In this document: positions 26,736-35,921 of the stretch, piece after piece
Layout of the letters: the number at the start of each line of letters is the position of its first letter
Position numbering within the stretch: position 1 is the first letter of the stretch
NCBI GenBank assembly: GCA_900539455.1
Contig: UQCD01000016.1
Span: 1-53,527, forward strand
Source of the DNA: an uncultured Eubacteriales bacterium
Lineage (GTDB): Bacteria; Bacillota; Clostridia; Lachnospirales; Lachnospiraceae
DNA length: 53,527 nucleotides
Direction: 5' to 3'
Notes under the pieces: model-generated
Databases searched by the model: none
What the model was told of the DNA's origin: nothing
Seen by the model: the letters and a program-made list of their open reading frames with translations, nothing else
Program-made: the position numbers and the translations under genes

Positions 26736-26773
26736 AGCAGGAATGTTGAAAATCAACTAGAAAGAGGTATATT

Positions 26774-29068
26774 ATGTCAATTAAATTATCAGGAATGATT
26801 TCCGGACTTGATACTGATTCTATGATAGATGAGCTTGTTTCTGCATATAGCAAAAATAAAGATAAGGTATACAAGGAACAAAAAACTTTATCATATAAAC
26901 AGGATTCATGGAAAGAATTAAACACAAAGATATATAAATTATTCAGCGGAACTCTCAGCAATATGAGATTTTCGTCAAATTATCAGAAAAAGATTTCATC
27001 CGTTTCAAGTACAAAGGCTACAGTTTCTGCATCGACGAGTGCAGTTAATGGTATTCAGCAGATGCAGATTACCAGCCTTGCAAGAGCAGGTTATCTTACA
27101 GGTGCTAAGCTTAATGGCAATTATTCTGGTGATACAAAAATGTCAGAGTTTGGTGTAACAGACAGCACTAGAATAAATATAACAGTTGATGGAAAAGACA
27201 ATTATATAGATGTTACTTCTGATATGTCTATAGACAAATTTGTAGCAAAGCTTAAGGAGGCAGGCGTTAATGCAAGCTTTGATTCTACTAATCAGAGATT
27301 TTTCGTAAGCTCAAAGGAAAGTGGTGCAGGACATGACTTTTCTATAAGTGGAAATGGAAGTGCAGGACAGGAATTAATTAAAAATATTGGATTAAATTCC
27401 GTTTCCGGCGCAGATATAACAGCATACAAAAGCTACATTACAAATGCTGAGAGTGACAGCTCTTATATGACAAATCTTGCAAAGAATGAATACCTTGATT
27501 CATTACTTTCAAATTTAAAGAGTGATTATACTGCAAAAAATACAGAAAACAACAAACAGATAAAAGATAATACCAGCCAGATTACAGAATACAACAAGCA
27601 GATAGCTTTTGCCAGAAGTGATAATGCAGCAAAGGAAAAATCTTTACAGTCATTAAGTGATAATATAACCAATATAGAAAAAAAGATAGCAGATAAACAA
27701 AAAGCTATTGATGAAGAAACTGACGAAACCAAAAAGGCTGCGCTTGTAAAAGACAAAGAAAATCTTGAAAAAACTCTTGAAACTGCTAATTCACAGTTAG
27801 AGAAATATACAGCCATAAAGGACAGAGTTGGTTCTAGTGAGGATGAAAACTTTAATGACAATGTATCAGCTTTTGAAACAGAAATAAAGGAAAGTGTTAC
27901 TGCATTAGAAGATAAAAACAAGGATTTAGAAGCTAAGGTTACTGAAAACAAGGAAGCTATAACTGCTATTGAAACTGCAATGAAGGGTACAATAGAGGGC
28001 AAGGAAACATATCTTGGTGCTGGTGCTTTTGACTATTCAGGCAGTGAGTTTTCAGACATTTATTCTAAATATGAAGAAAGACTTGAAACAGCAAAGGAAA
28101 TGGTTTCAAGCTACGAAAGATATGAAAGCTTAAAGAGCTTAGGTGATTCAGCTAGTGATGCGGAAAAATCAGAACTTCAACAGTTAGAGGATAGATTTGG
28201 ACTTACATATTCAGCTTCAGGTTCTTCAAGAATTGAAGGAACAGATGCTACAATCTATTTAAACGGTGCAGAATTTACATCTTCTTCAAACAACTTCTCT
28301 ATAAATGGGCTTACTATTACGGCAAATGCTGTAACAGAGCCGGGAGAAACAGTATCCATTACTACAAACAATGATGTTGATGGAATTTATAATATGGTAA
28401 AGGATTTCCTTAAGGAATACAATGCACTTATAAATGAAATGGATTCATCATATAATGCAGCCTCTGCTGGTGACTACGAGCCGCTTACTGAAGAGGAAGA
28501 AGAAGATATGAGTGACAAGCAGATTGAAAAATGGGAGAAGAAGCTTACTGACGCAGCACTTAGAAAAGACGATACATTAAGCTCAGTGATTTCCATTATG
28601 AAAACAGCAATGTCACAGGGATTTTCTGTAAATGGTACAACCTACAACCTGTCATCCTTTGGTATTAAAACATTAGGATACTTTGTAGCTGCTGACAATG
28701 AAAAGGGTGCTTATCATATTGATGGTGATCCGGATGACAGCGCTGTATCAGGCAATACAGATAAGCTGAAGAGTGCTATAGCTGGTGACCCAGATACTTT
28801 TGTAGATTTCTTTTCACAGCTTACTTCAAATTTATATTCGCAGCTCAATAAGAAAATGGCAGCATCATCTTTAAGCAGTGCATATACAGTATACAACGAT
28901 AAGTATATGGATAAGCAGTACAAGCAGTATACAAAGGACTTAAAGAGTTGGGATACAAAGATTGAAAATATGAGAGAAAAATATGAAAAGCAGTTTGCAT
29001 CAATGGAATCTGCACTTTCATCTCTTCAAAGTCAACAGTCTTCATTGTCCTCATTATTGGGGAACTAA
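26774..29068 (+). CDS. fliD: Filament cap protein FliD (HAP2)
   Basis: A 764-residue cap that folds flagellin at the filament tip. The N-terminus LSGMISGLDTDSMIDELVSA is diagnostic, and the C-terminus (MREKYEKQFASMESALSSLQ, then SQQSSLSSLLGN) is the D0 coiled coil. Longer than the usual 450-650 residues because of a Lys/Glu-rich coiled-coil insertion at about 255-410 (KEKSLQSLSDNITNIEKKIA region). AAAGAGG precedes ATG. Confidence 0.93.
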   Translation: MSIKLSGMISGLDTDSMIDELVSAYSKNKDKVYKEQKTLSYKQDSWKELNTKIYKLFSGTLSNMRFSSNYQKKISSVSSTKATVSASTSAVNGIQQMQITSLARAGYLTGAKLNGNYSGDTKMSEFGVTDSTRINITVDGKDNYIDVTSDMSIDKFVAKLKEAGVNASFDSTNQRFFVSSKESGAGHDFSISGNGSAGQELIKNIGLNSVSGADITAYKSYITNAESDSSYMTNLAKNEYLDSLLSNLKSDYTAKNTENNKQIKDNTSQITEYNKQIAFARSDNAAKEKSLQSLSDNITNIEKKIADKQKAIDEETDETKKAALVKDKENLEKTLETANSQLEKYTAIKDRVGSSEDENFNDNVSAFETEIKESVTALEDKNKDLEAKVTENKEAITAIETAMKGTIEGKETYLGAGAFDYSGSEFSDIYSKYEERLETAKEMVSSYERYESLKSLGDSASDAEKSELQQLEDRFGLTYSASGSSRIEGTDATIYLNGAEFTSSSNNFSINGLTITANAVTEPGETVSITTNNDVDGIYNMVKDFLKEYNALINEMDSSYNAASAGDYEPLTEEEEEDMSDKQIEKWEKKLTDAALRKDDTLSSVISIMKTAMSQGFSVNGTTYNLSSFGIKTLGYFVAADNEKGAYHIDGDPDDSAVSGNTDKLKSAIAGDPDTFVDFFSQLTSNLYSQLNKKMAASSLSSAYTVYNDKYMDKQYKQYTKDLKSWDTKIENMREKYEKQFASMESALSSLQSQQSSLSSLLGN

Positions 29069-29084
29069 AATTTAGGAGGCAATT

Positions 29085-29471
29085 ATGGCAATTCAGAATG
29101 GCTACAATAATTACGCAAAAGAAAGAATATTAAATGCTTCGCCGGCACAGCTTACCTTAATGTTATATGATGGAGCAATCAAATTCTGTAATATCGCAAT
29201 AGCTGCTATAGAAAAGGGCGATGTTATGAAGGCTCACAATAACATTATGAAGGTTGAAAAGATTATTGGAGAATTCAGGGCAACTCTTGATTTTAAGTAT
29301 CCTGTGGCAAAAGATTTTGATAAGGTTTACCAGTATATTATGGATAGACTTATTGAAGCAAACATAAAAAAAGACAAGGATATATTAGAAGAGGTCTTAA
29401 CTCATCTAAGGACTATGCGTGAAACATGGGACGAGGTAATGAAGCATGGAAAACAACAAACAAGAGCGTAA
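29085..29471 (+). CDS. fliS: Flagellin export chaperone FliS
   Basis: A 128-residue four-helix chaperone that binds the C-terminus of flagellin. NGYNNYAKERILNASPAQLT, then LMLYDGAIKFCNIA, is the family signature. AGGAGG precedes the ATG. Its 3' end overlaps the following gene by 26 bp, so the two are translationally coupled. Confidence 0.93.
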   Translation: MAIQNGYNNYAKERILNASPAQLTLMLYDGAIKFCNIAIAAIEKGDVMKAHNNIMKVEKIIGEFRATLDFKYPVAKDFDKVYQYIMDRLIEANIKKDKDILEEVLTHLRTMRETWDEVMKHGKQQTRA

Positions 29472-29937
29472 TTATATAGAAATACTTAAAAATAGTATGG
29501 ATAGAAAAGAGCAGGTTCTTGAAAAAATATTACTTGCAAACGAAGAACAAAAGCAGGTGGCTTTAGAGCCTAAGTTCGATTATGATAAGTTTGACCAGAT
29601 ATATGAAGAAAAGGGCAAGCTTATCAGTGAGCTTAACCTATTGGACTCTGGCTTCCAAAGTATATATGACAGAGTCAGTGAAACACTTGCAAATGGCAGG
29701 GAGCAGTACAAGGACGATATTATAAAGCTTCAGGAGTCAATACGAAAGGTTACACAGCTATCTATGGAAATAGAAGCATCGGAAAAGAGAAACAAAGAGC
29801 TTATGGAAAAGACTGTTTCAAATCTTAAAAATGATGTAAAGGTAGCAAAGGCTACAAGCAAGGCGGCTGTGGGATACTACAACAATATGAGCAGGCTTAC
29901 TGTGATTGAGCCTCAGTTTATGGACAAAAAGAAGTAA
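29446..29937 (+). CDS. FliT/FlgN-like flagellar chaperone
   Basis: A 163-residue, almost entirely helical, Lys/Glu-rich protein. It overlaps the fliS end by 26 bp, the usual place for FliT, chaperone of FliD. The pattern (YIEILKNSMDRKEQVLEKIL, then QIYEEKGKLISELNLLDSGF) resembles FlgN/FliT-type helical hairpins; the match is by context more than by motif. Probably serves FliD. Confidence 0.7.
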   Translation: MENNKQERNYIEILKNSMDRKEQVLEKILLANEEQKQVALEPKFDYDKFDQIYEEKGKLISELNLLDSGFQSIYDRVSETLANGREQYKDDIIKLQESIRKVTQLSMEIEASEKRNKELMEKTVSNLKNDVKVAKATSKAAVGYYNNMSRLTVIEPQFMDKKK

Positions 29938-29966
29938 TATTTTGGAATAGCAGTTGTTTCATAAAT

Positions 29967-29998
29967 AAAGTATTCGAGGCTTTATCTGATACTTTTTT
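29967..29998 (+). terminator. Probable terminator of the flaG-fliD-fliS-fliT operon
   Basis: AAAGTAT (about 29967) pairs with ATACTTT (about 29989) across an internal loop and runs into T residues, about 30 bp after the FliT-like stop. The stem is short. Confidence 0.5.
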
Positions 29999-30083
29999 GA
30001 TAATATGCTAAAAATACTCAAAATAGAGAGAAAAAAGTATTTGGAGTACTTGAAAAAAATTAAAAAATTTTTTAAAATAGGTA

Positions 30084-30110
30084 TAAAGTATTGGAGAAAT
30101 CGTCCGATAT
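30084..30110 (+). promoter_or_regulatory. Sigma-28 promoter of hag
   Basis: TAAA (30084-30087), 15 nt, TCCGATAT (30103-30110). It would give a leader of about 155 nt. Confidence 0.88.
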
Positions 30111-30191
30111 ATAATACAAATAAATAAAACAAAATTAATTGACAGTGAATGAAAGCTAAAACATATGCTGTTAAAAACATTATGATAATTA

Positions 30192-30267
30192 CTCTTATAG
30201 ATAAGAGATAGTTATAAACAAAAACAGAGCACATGTCGCATGGAAGCGGCATTAAATTCAAGGAGGA
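30192..30267 (+). promoter_or_regulatory. hag 5' leader: hairpin and CsrA-type sites
   Basis: A stem CTCTTA/TAAGAG (30192-30207) is followed by a second hairpin, TGTCGC (30234-30239), loop ATGGAA, GCGGCA (30246-30251), which displays GGA in its loop. A further GGA lies in the ribosome site AGGAGGA (30261-30267). Loop-GGA plus ribosome-site GGA is the two-site arrangement bound by CsrA on Bacillus hag mRNA. Confidence 0.65.
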
Positions 30268-30273
30268 ATTATT

Positions 30274-31086
30274 ATGGTAGTACAACACAATCTTACAGCG
30301 ATGAACACAAACAGACAGCTTGGTATCACAACAGGTGCTCAGGCTAAGTCAACAGAAAAGTTATCATCAGGTTACAGAATTAACAGAGCTGGTGATGATG
30401 CAGCAGGTCTTTCAATTTCAGAAAAGATGAGAAGCCAGATCAGGGGTCTTGACAAGGCATCTACAAATGCGCAGGATGGTATTTCAGCTATTCAGACAGC
30501 TGAAGGTGCTTTAAATGAAGTACATTCTATTCTTCAGAGAATGAACGAACTTTCAACACAGGCAGCTAACGATACAAATACTGATACAGACCGTACAGCT
30601 ATTGCAGACGAGATTTCAGCTTTGTCAGACGAAATTGACAGAATTCAGACTACAACACAGTTCAATACAATGAACTTACTTGATGGTACTTTTAAAGACA
30701 AGAAGCTTCAGGTTGGTGCATTAAAGGATCAGACAATCGATATTAATATTGAGGATATGTCAGCTGGTATATTAGGCGTTGACGCATTAGATGTTACAGA
30801 TAACACAAGTGCTGGTACATCTATGAAGGCTGTACAGGATGCTATCGAGACAGTTTCTACACAGAGATCAAAGCTTGGTGCTATCCAGAACAGACTTGAG
30901 CATACAATCGCAAACCTTGATACAACATCTGAAAATACATCAGCTGCTGAATCAAGAATCAGAGATGTTGATATGGCTGAAGAAATGGTTTCATACAGCA
31001 AGAACAACATTCTTGCTCAGGCAGGTCAGTCTATGTTAGCACAGGCTAACCAGTCTAACCAGGGTGTTCTTTCACTCCTTCAGTAA
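30274..31086 (+). CDS. hag: Flagellin
   Basis: The 270-residue filament subunit. N-terminal D0/D1 (VVQHNLTAMNTNRQLGITTG; LSSGYRINRAGDDAAGLSIS; LQRMNELSTQAAND about 87-100, the TLR5-recognised segment) and C-terminal (RIRDVDMAEEMVSYSKNNIL, then AQAGQSMLAQANQ) are canonical. The variable D2/D3 part is almost absent, a minimal flagellin. Codon use is more even than in neighbours, as expected for high expression. It is controlled by a sigma-28 promoter and a probable CsrA leader, and followed by a strong terminator. Confidence 0.97.
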   Translation: MVVQHNLTAMNTNRQLGITTGAQAKSTEKLSSGYRINRAGDDAAGLSISEKMRSQIRGLDKASTNAQDGISAIQTAEGALNEVHSILQRMNELSTQAANDTNTDTDRTAIADEISALSDEIDRIQTTTQFNTMNLLDGTFKDKKLQVGALKDQTIDINIEDMSAGILGVDALDVTDNTSAGTSMKAVQDAIETVSTQRSKLGAIQNRLEHTIANLDTTSENTSAAESRIRDVDMAEEMVSYSKNNILAQAGQSMLAQANQSNQGVLSLLQ

Positions 31087-31119
31087 TCATCGCGAATTAC
31101 TAATTAAAACTATCATAAG

Positions 31120-31145
31120 ACACCACTCTTCGGAGTGGTGTTTTT
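31120..31145 (+). terminator. Rho-independent terminator of hag
   Basis: ACACCACTC (31120-31128), TTCG tetraloop, GAGTGGTGT (31133-31141), then T-run. Confidence 0.93.
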
Positions 31146-31296
31146 AGTACTATAAATCTTAAACAATTCTTTGATAAATATAGTTGTGATATATCTTTCA
31201 GTTTTGACTTTTTCCTATTATTGAAAAATTGGCTGACAAGCTTAGATTTGTAAAGGTGTAAATTCTGCTGAATTTTCATGGAAAGTTTTGGTAGGG

Positions 31297-31325
31297 TTGA
31301 CTAAGCCGTATAAAACATATATAAT
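31297..31325 (+). promoter_or_regulatory. Sigma-A promoter of HD-GYP gene
   Basis: TTGACT (31297-31302), 17 nt, TATAAT (31320-31325), 40 bp before the ATG. Confidence 0.75.
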
Positions 31326-31365
31326 ATCCTAAATAGCTTAGAAAAAATCGTGAAAAGGTGATTTT

Positions 31366-32484
31366 ATGAAAAGGGTGCTTACAATTAAAGCAGTTGGTGG
31401 TTTGACTGTAGCTAGTGATATATATACAGAAAAAGGACAGCTGGTTATAAAAAAAGGTACAGTTTTGAATCGTGAAATTATAGAAAAATTGAAAATGTAT
31501 GGTGTCTTTGACTTTTATGTAGAAGAGGATAAGGCAATGGCATATACTGTGGACGAGCTGGAACGCAATATTTTAGATGATGATAGTGATGTCGGGGATG
31601 ACTTAAACGATAGTGCATACTACAGACGAATAAGAGAAAGCAAAAAATTCCAGCGTTTTGAGAATATGTTTAATGAGTCATTGGTAGAGGTTCAATCCTC
31701 TATCAATGAGCTGGTTTTAAAAAACAACTCAATTAATGCACAGGCCATGCTTGACTCTGTTAAAGAGATTACAAATGGCTTCAGACCGGATATTAGTGTA
31801 TTTGATATGCTTCATTGCATTGAAGGCTATGACGATTTAACCTATGTTCATTCTATCAATGTATCACTTATATCCAGAATGATTGCAATTTGGATGAAGC
31901 TTAATGAAAATGATGTTGATACAGTTACTTTAGGTGGATTGCTGCATGATGTAGGAAAGGTAATGATACCTAATGAAATTATTACAAAACCAGCCAGACT
32001 TACTGATATGGAATACAACATTATTAAAACTCATCCTATACACGGATACAATATTCTAAAAGATCAGGATATTGATGAAAGGGTGAAGCTTTGTGCATTG
32101 CAGCACCATGAAAGATGTGACGGCAATGGCTATCCGTACCAAAAGACTTATGACGAAATCGAGCCATTGGCGAGAATTGTTGCTATTGCAGATGTATACG
32201 ATGCAATGACCTCAAATCGTGTCTACAGACGAGGAATGTGTCCATATGATGTTATAGCTGTATTTGAGGATAATATGGATATGTATGACCCTGTAGTTTT
32301 GTCGAAGGTATTGGAAAAAATTGCAAATACCTATATTAATGAAAATGTATTGCTAAGTGATAATACCAAAGGCAAAATAGTAATGATAAATCCACATAAG
32401 CTAAGTAAGCCTGTAGTAGAGGTAAACTCAGAATATGTTGATTTATCCAGAGAGAAGGATAAGAGAATAGTGGCACTTTGCTAG
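31366..32484 (+). CDS. HD-GYP domain protein (probable c-di-GMP phosphodiesterase)
   Basis: A 372-residue cytosolic protein. The N-terminal about 110 residues begin with a small beta region (VGGLTVASDIYTEKGQLVIK) common upstream of HD-GYP domains. The HD-GYP domain includes LLHDVGK (about 193-199, the HD pair) and HHERCDGNGYP (about 246-256). The family hydrolyses cyclic di-GMP and so favours motility; its place just after hag fits. No receiver or membrane segment. It carries its own promoter. Confidence 0.9.
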   Translation: MKRVLTIKAVGGLTVASDIYTEKGQLVIKKGTVLNREIIEKLKMYGVFDFYVEEDKAMAYTVDELERNILDDDSDVGDDLNDSAYYRRIRESKKFQRFENMFNESLVEVQSSINELVLKNNSINAQAMLDSVKEITNGFRPDISVFDMLHCIEGYDDLTYVHSINVSLISRMIAIWMKLNENDVDTVTLGGLLHDVGKVMIPNEIITKPARLTDMEYNIIKTHPIHGYNILKDQDIDERVKLCALQHHERCDGNGYPYQKTYDEIEPLARIVAIADVYDAMTSNRVYRRGMCPYDVIAVFEDNMDMYDPVVLSKVLEKIANTYINENVLLSDNTKGKIVMINPHKLSKPVVEVNSEYVDLSREKDKRIVALC

Positions 32485-32493
32485 GCTTAAATT

Positions 32494-32949
32494 TTATCCA
32501 AAAATCATATTGCTATTGTGATATTTTTTTTCGTTAGTAACTTCTTTACCAAACCAAATAGGAGGAATGAAGCTATCGGCTTCGGTTTCGCTGTCGAATT
32601 CTACCTCAGCAAGATACAAGCCTTTATAATCCTTTAAAAATTCATCAAGCTCAATAGTATATTTACCAAATGGAATTAAGTAACGGTTTTTTGAGAGAAC
32701 TTTTCCATCAGCCTTTGGCAGCATATGCTCGTAGCTTTCTTTATTTAAAGGAAGATTATATTCAGCTCGTTTCATCATTCCGGAGCCTTTGTAGGTAAGG
32801 TAATATTCATCATTTGAGCGCCTTATGCGGACTACTGGGTGGGTGTTCAGATAGGCCTGTTCAATCATCAAATAGGAATAGTCAGACAAATTTATAGGTG
32901 CTGTGTCTATATTTACAAGCCATTTTTTTTCAATTTCTATATTTTCCAT
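32494..32949 (-). CDS. CYTH-domain protein
   Basis: A 151-residue protein of the CYTH (triphosphate tunnel) superfamily. It opens with the ExExK signature EIEKKWLV (about 4-11) and has the alternating charged strands of the tunnel (VVRIRRSNDEYYLTYKG; YTIELDEFL; YLAEVEF). Members cleave inorganic or nucleoside triphosphates. It converges on the HD-GYP gene with a 9-bp gap. Confidence 0.85.
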   Translation of the reverse strand: MENIEIEKKWLVNIDTAPINLSDYSYLMIEQAYLNTHPVVRIRRSNDEYYLTYKGSGMMKRAEYNLPLNKESYEHMLPKADGKVLSKNRYLIPFGKYTIELDEFLKDYKGLYLAEVEFDSETEADSFIPPIWFGKEVTNEKKYHNSNMIFG

Positions 32950-33406
32950 AATATAAATCCTTTCTGCTGATAATATAAGCTGCTAAATTAACTAATAACA
33001 AGAATAGCAAGTTTGAACAATATATTAATATACTGGTACAAAATTCAATAAAGTGTATTTTGGTTTTATTAAGTATATTATATACTATGTTTTCAAATAT
33101 ATAAATAAAAGACTGTTGTATGCAATAAAATATACAAACAAACGATAGTATAAAATGTACAACAAATTAAAAAAATACTAAGTTTTTTTTGTAACGATAA
33201 GATGTTTTGTGAAAAATTACAGATAAATAAGTGCTTATATTTGTGAAAATTGATGTAAAAAATATGTAAAGTCCAATCCTTTATACAAGTTGAACAAAAT
33301 TAAAAAGCTGTATTTATCATATTTGCATATGGCTTTTTTTCTCAAAATAATATAAAATATTCCTAATTGAAAAATTATCAACGATAATAAGGAGGAACAT
33401 ACACAA
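32950..33406. other. AT-rich intergenic region upstream of the ABC ATPase gene
   Basis: No gene visible. It holds divergent upstream regions of the CYTH and ABC genes. AAAAAGC (about 33302-33308) and GCTTTTTTT (about 33332-33340) form a possible weak hairpin with T-run in the leader; TTGCAT (33323-33328) with AATAAT 17 nt later is a weak promoter candidate. TTGAAC (33290) is another possible -35. Confidence 0.5.
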
Positions 33407-34519
33407 ATGGCAAGTTTATCATTAAGAAACATTTGTAAAGTATACCCAAACGGTTTTGAAGCAGTAAAAGATTTTAATTTGGAAATTGAAGATAAGGAAT
33501 TCATCATTTTCGTTGGTCCTTCAGGATGTGGTAAATCTACTACACTTCGTATGATTGCAGGTCTTGAAGATATTAGCTCAGGTGAGTTATATATTGGCGA
33601 CAAGCTTGTAAATGATATTGAACCAAAAGATAGAGATATCGCAATGGTATTCCAGAATTACGCTTTATACCCACATATGTCAGTATATGACAATATGGCA
33701 TTTGGTCTTAAGATTAAGAAAGTTCCAAAGCCAGAAATTGACAAGTTAGTACATGAAGCAGCTAAGATTCTTGATCTTGAGCATTTACTTGATCGTAAGC
33801 CAAAGGCTTTATCAGGTGGACAAAGACAGAGAGTAGCTATGGGTCGTGCAATCGTTCGTAATCCTAAGGTATTCCTTATGGATGAGCCTTTATCAAACCT
33901 TGACGCTAAGTTAAGAGTACAGATGCGTGTTGAGATTTCTAAGTTACATCAAAGACTTGAAACAACAATCATCTATGTTACACATGACCAGACAGAAGCT
34001 ATGACACTTGGTACAAGAATCGTAGTTATGAAGGATGGTATTGTACAGCAGGTTGATACACCAATCAACTTATACAATTACCCAGTAAACCTTTTTGTTG
34101 CTGGATTCATGGGTTCTCCATCAATGAACTTCATTGATGCTGAGGTTGTTCAGGAAGCTGGAACAGTTTCATTAAAGTTTGGTTCATACTCAATCAAGTT
34201 ACCAGAAGCTAAGGCTAAGCCATTAGTTGAAGGCGGCTATGTTGGTAGAGTAGTTGTTATGGGTATTCGTCCAGAAGATGTACATGATGATCAGGTTATG
34301 ATTATCAACTCACCAGACAGTGTTGTTGAAACACAGATTAAGTTATATGAATTACTTGGTGCAGAAGTTTACTTATACTTCGACTTAGACCAGTATTCAG
34401 TTGTTGCAAGAGTAAATCCTCGTACAACAGCAAAGGTTGGAGATGTAGTTAAGTTTGCATTTGATTTAAACAAACTTCATATCTTTGATAAAGAAACAGA
34501 GCAGATTATTGTCAACTAA
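33407..34519 (+). CDS. Sugar ABC transporter ATPase (MsmK/UgpC/MalK type)
   Basis: A 370-residue ATPase. Walker A GPSGCGKST (37-45), Q-loop MVFQNYALYPHM, signature LSGGQRQR (about 134-141), Walker B VFLMDEPLSNLD and a C-terminal TOBE region (GVRPED-like, GIRPEDVH) mark the sugar-importer CUT1 subfamily. A lone gene without permeases, typical of a shared ATPase serving many sugar importers in Firmicutes. Codon use is more even than in neighbours, suggesting high expression. AAGGAGG before ATG. Confidence 0.93.
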   Translation: MASLSLRNICKVYPNGFEAVKDFNLEIEDKEFIIFVGPSGCGKSTTLRMIAGLEDISSGELYIGDKLVNDIEPKDRDIAMVFQNYALYPHMSVYDNMAFGLKIKKVPKPEIDKLVHEAAKILDLEHLLDRKPKALSGGQRQRVAMGRAIVRNPKVFLMDEPLSNLDAKLRVQMRVEISKLHQRLETTIIYVTHDQTEAMTLGTRIVVMKDGIVQQVDTPINLYNYPVNLFVAGFMGSPSMNFIDAEVVQEAGTVSLKFGSYSIKLPEAKAKPLVEGGYVGRVVVMGIRPEDVHDDQVMIINSPDSVVETQIKLYELLGAEVYLYFDLDQYSVVARVNPRTTAKVGDVVKFAFDLNKLHIFDKETEQIIVN

Positions 34520-34545
34520 TTTAGTGAAATGATCTTGTTATAAAG

Positions 34546-34586
34546 AAACAGGCATCGTCTTAGTTGTTAAGGCGATGCCTGTTTTT
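34546..34586 (+). terminator. Rho-independent terminator of the ABC ATPase gene
   Basis: AAACAGGCATCGTCTTA (34546-34562) pairs, with one G-T, to TAAGGCGATGCCTGTTT (34568-34584), then T residues. Confidence 0.93.
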
Positions 34587-34658
34587 GTGTAAAATAAAGA
34601 GATATATAAAATAATCTCCAAGTCATAGATAATTCACAGAATTATAGGTCATTCCTAG

Positions 34659-34687
34659 TTGCGACAGGATTTGAAATATGTTAGAAT
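34659..34687 (+). promoter_or_regulatory. Sigma-A promoter of the CdaR-type gene
   Basis: TTGCGA (34659-34664), 17 nt, TAGAAT (34682-34687) with a TG extension at 34679. Confidence 0.7.
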
Positions 34688-34734
34688 GAATAGTGATGAA
34701 TTAGAGGCATTTATGGCAAGGAGCGAATATATAG

Positions 34735-35826
34735 ATGATAACAAATCAAATTTTACAATCGACAATAGAAGGAATTACAAATATTAGTCGTACTGAGTTA
34801 TGTGTTTTTGATGTAGAGGGAAAGGTTCTGGCAAGCACCCTAGATACTGAAGAGGAAGCATATACGGAGGTTGTACTTTCTTTTATAGATTCGTCGGCTG
34901 AAGTGCAGGAAATGTCAGATTATCAGCTTTTTAAGGTTGATGATGAAACAGATTTAGAATACATTTTATTAGTAAAGGGAAGTGGAAATGGTATAAATTT
35001 AGTTGGAAAGATGGCCTCATTCCAATTACAGAATTTATTGGTGGCTTATAAGGAAAGATTTGATCAGGACAATTTTATTAAGAATTTATTGCTGGACAAT
35101 CTTTTGTTAATAGATATTTATAATAGAGCTAAAAAACTTCATATAGAAACTGAGGTTAAGCGAATAGTCTATATTGTAGAAACTCAAAATGAAAAGGATA
35201 GTAATGCTTATGAGATTTTAAGAACATTATTTCCTCCAAAATCAAAAGATTTCATTACTGCTGTAGATGAAAAGAATATTATTATTGTAAAACAGATAAA
35301 GGATACAGATACTCATGAGGATATTATGAGAGTAGCCAGCACTATGCTGGATATGCTTAATACAGAGGCTATGTCCAGAGTTCATATTTCTGTAGGTACA
35401 GTTATTGATGAAATTAAAGAGGTTTCAAAGTCATACAAGGAAGCTAAAATGGCACTTGATGTCGGAAAAATCTTCTATAGTGAAAAAAATATTGTTGCAT
35501 ATAGCAATTTAGGAATAGGCAGACTTATTTACCAGCTTCCATTGCCATTATGCAAAATGTACATAAGAGAAATTTTCGGAAATAAATCACCAGATAATTT
35601 TGAGGATGAAATGCTTACTACTATAAACAAATTCTTTGAAAATAATTTGAATGTGTCTGAAACCAGCAGACAGTTGTTTATTCATAGAAATACATTAGTA
35701 TACAGATTAGACAAGATACAAAAGCAAACAGGTTTGGATATAAGAATATTTGAGGACTCTATTACATTTAAAATTGCAATGATGGTTGTCAAATATATGA
35801 AATATATGGAAACACTAGACTATTAA
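34735..35826 (+). CDS. CdaR/PucR-type transcriptional regulator
   Basis: A 363-residue protein with an N-terminal sugar-diacid-recognition-like sensor (CVFDVEGKVLASTLDTEEEA), a central GGDEF-like/CdaR region (about 150-270) and a C-terminal PucR-type helix-turn-helix, LNVSETSRQLFIHRNTLVYR (about 307-326). Such regulators bind carbohydrate acids or other small metabolites; the target is unknown, the nearby sugar ATPase being a plausible one. AAGGAG lies 12 bp before the ATG. FtsE follows 95 bp later behind a 7-bp hairpin (35865-35881). Confidence 0.83.
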   Translation: MITNQILQSTIEGITNISRTELCVFDVEGKVLASTLDTEEEAYTEVVLSFIDSSAEVQEMSDYQLFKVDDETDLEYILLVKGSGNGINLVGKMASFQLQNLLVAYKERFDQDNFIKNLLLDNLLLIDIYNRAKKLHIETEVKRIVYIVETQNEKDSNAYEILRTLFPPKSKDFITAVDEKNIIIVKQIKDTDTHEDIMRVASTMLDMLNTEAMSRVHISVGTVIDEIKEVSKSYKEAKMALDVGKIFYSEKNIVAYSNLGIGRLIYQLPLPLCKMYIREIFGNKSPDNFEDEMLTTINKFFENNLNVSETSRQLFIHRNTLVYRLDKIQKQTGLDIRIFEDSITFKIAMMVVKYMKYMETLDY

Positions 35827-35921
35827 GAGAGAATAGTTTATATTTTTAATGTGTAAATTTGGATAGAAGCTTTGAGCTTCTGTATGGGATTTGAAAGAAA
35901 TTTGGCTAAGGAGGAAGAAAA

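Noticed and set aside
35865..35881. Terminator before ftsE
   Set aside because: AGAAGCT/AGCTTCT is a 7-bp stem but no T-run follows, so termination is unlikely.
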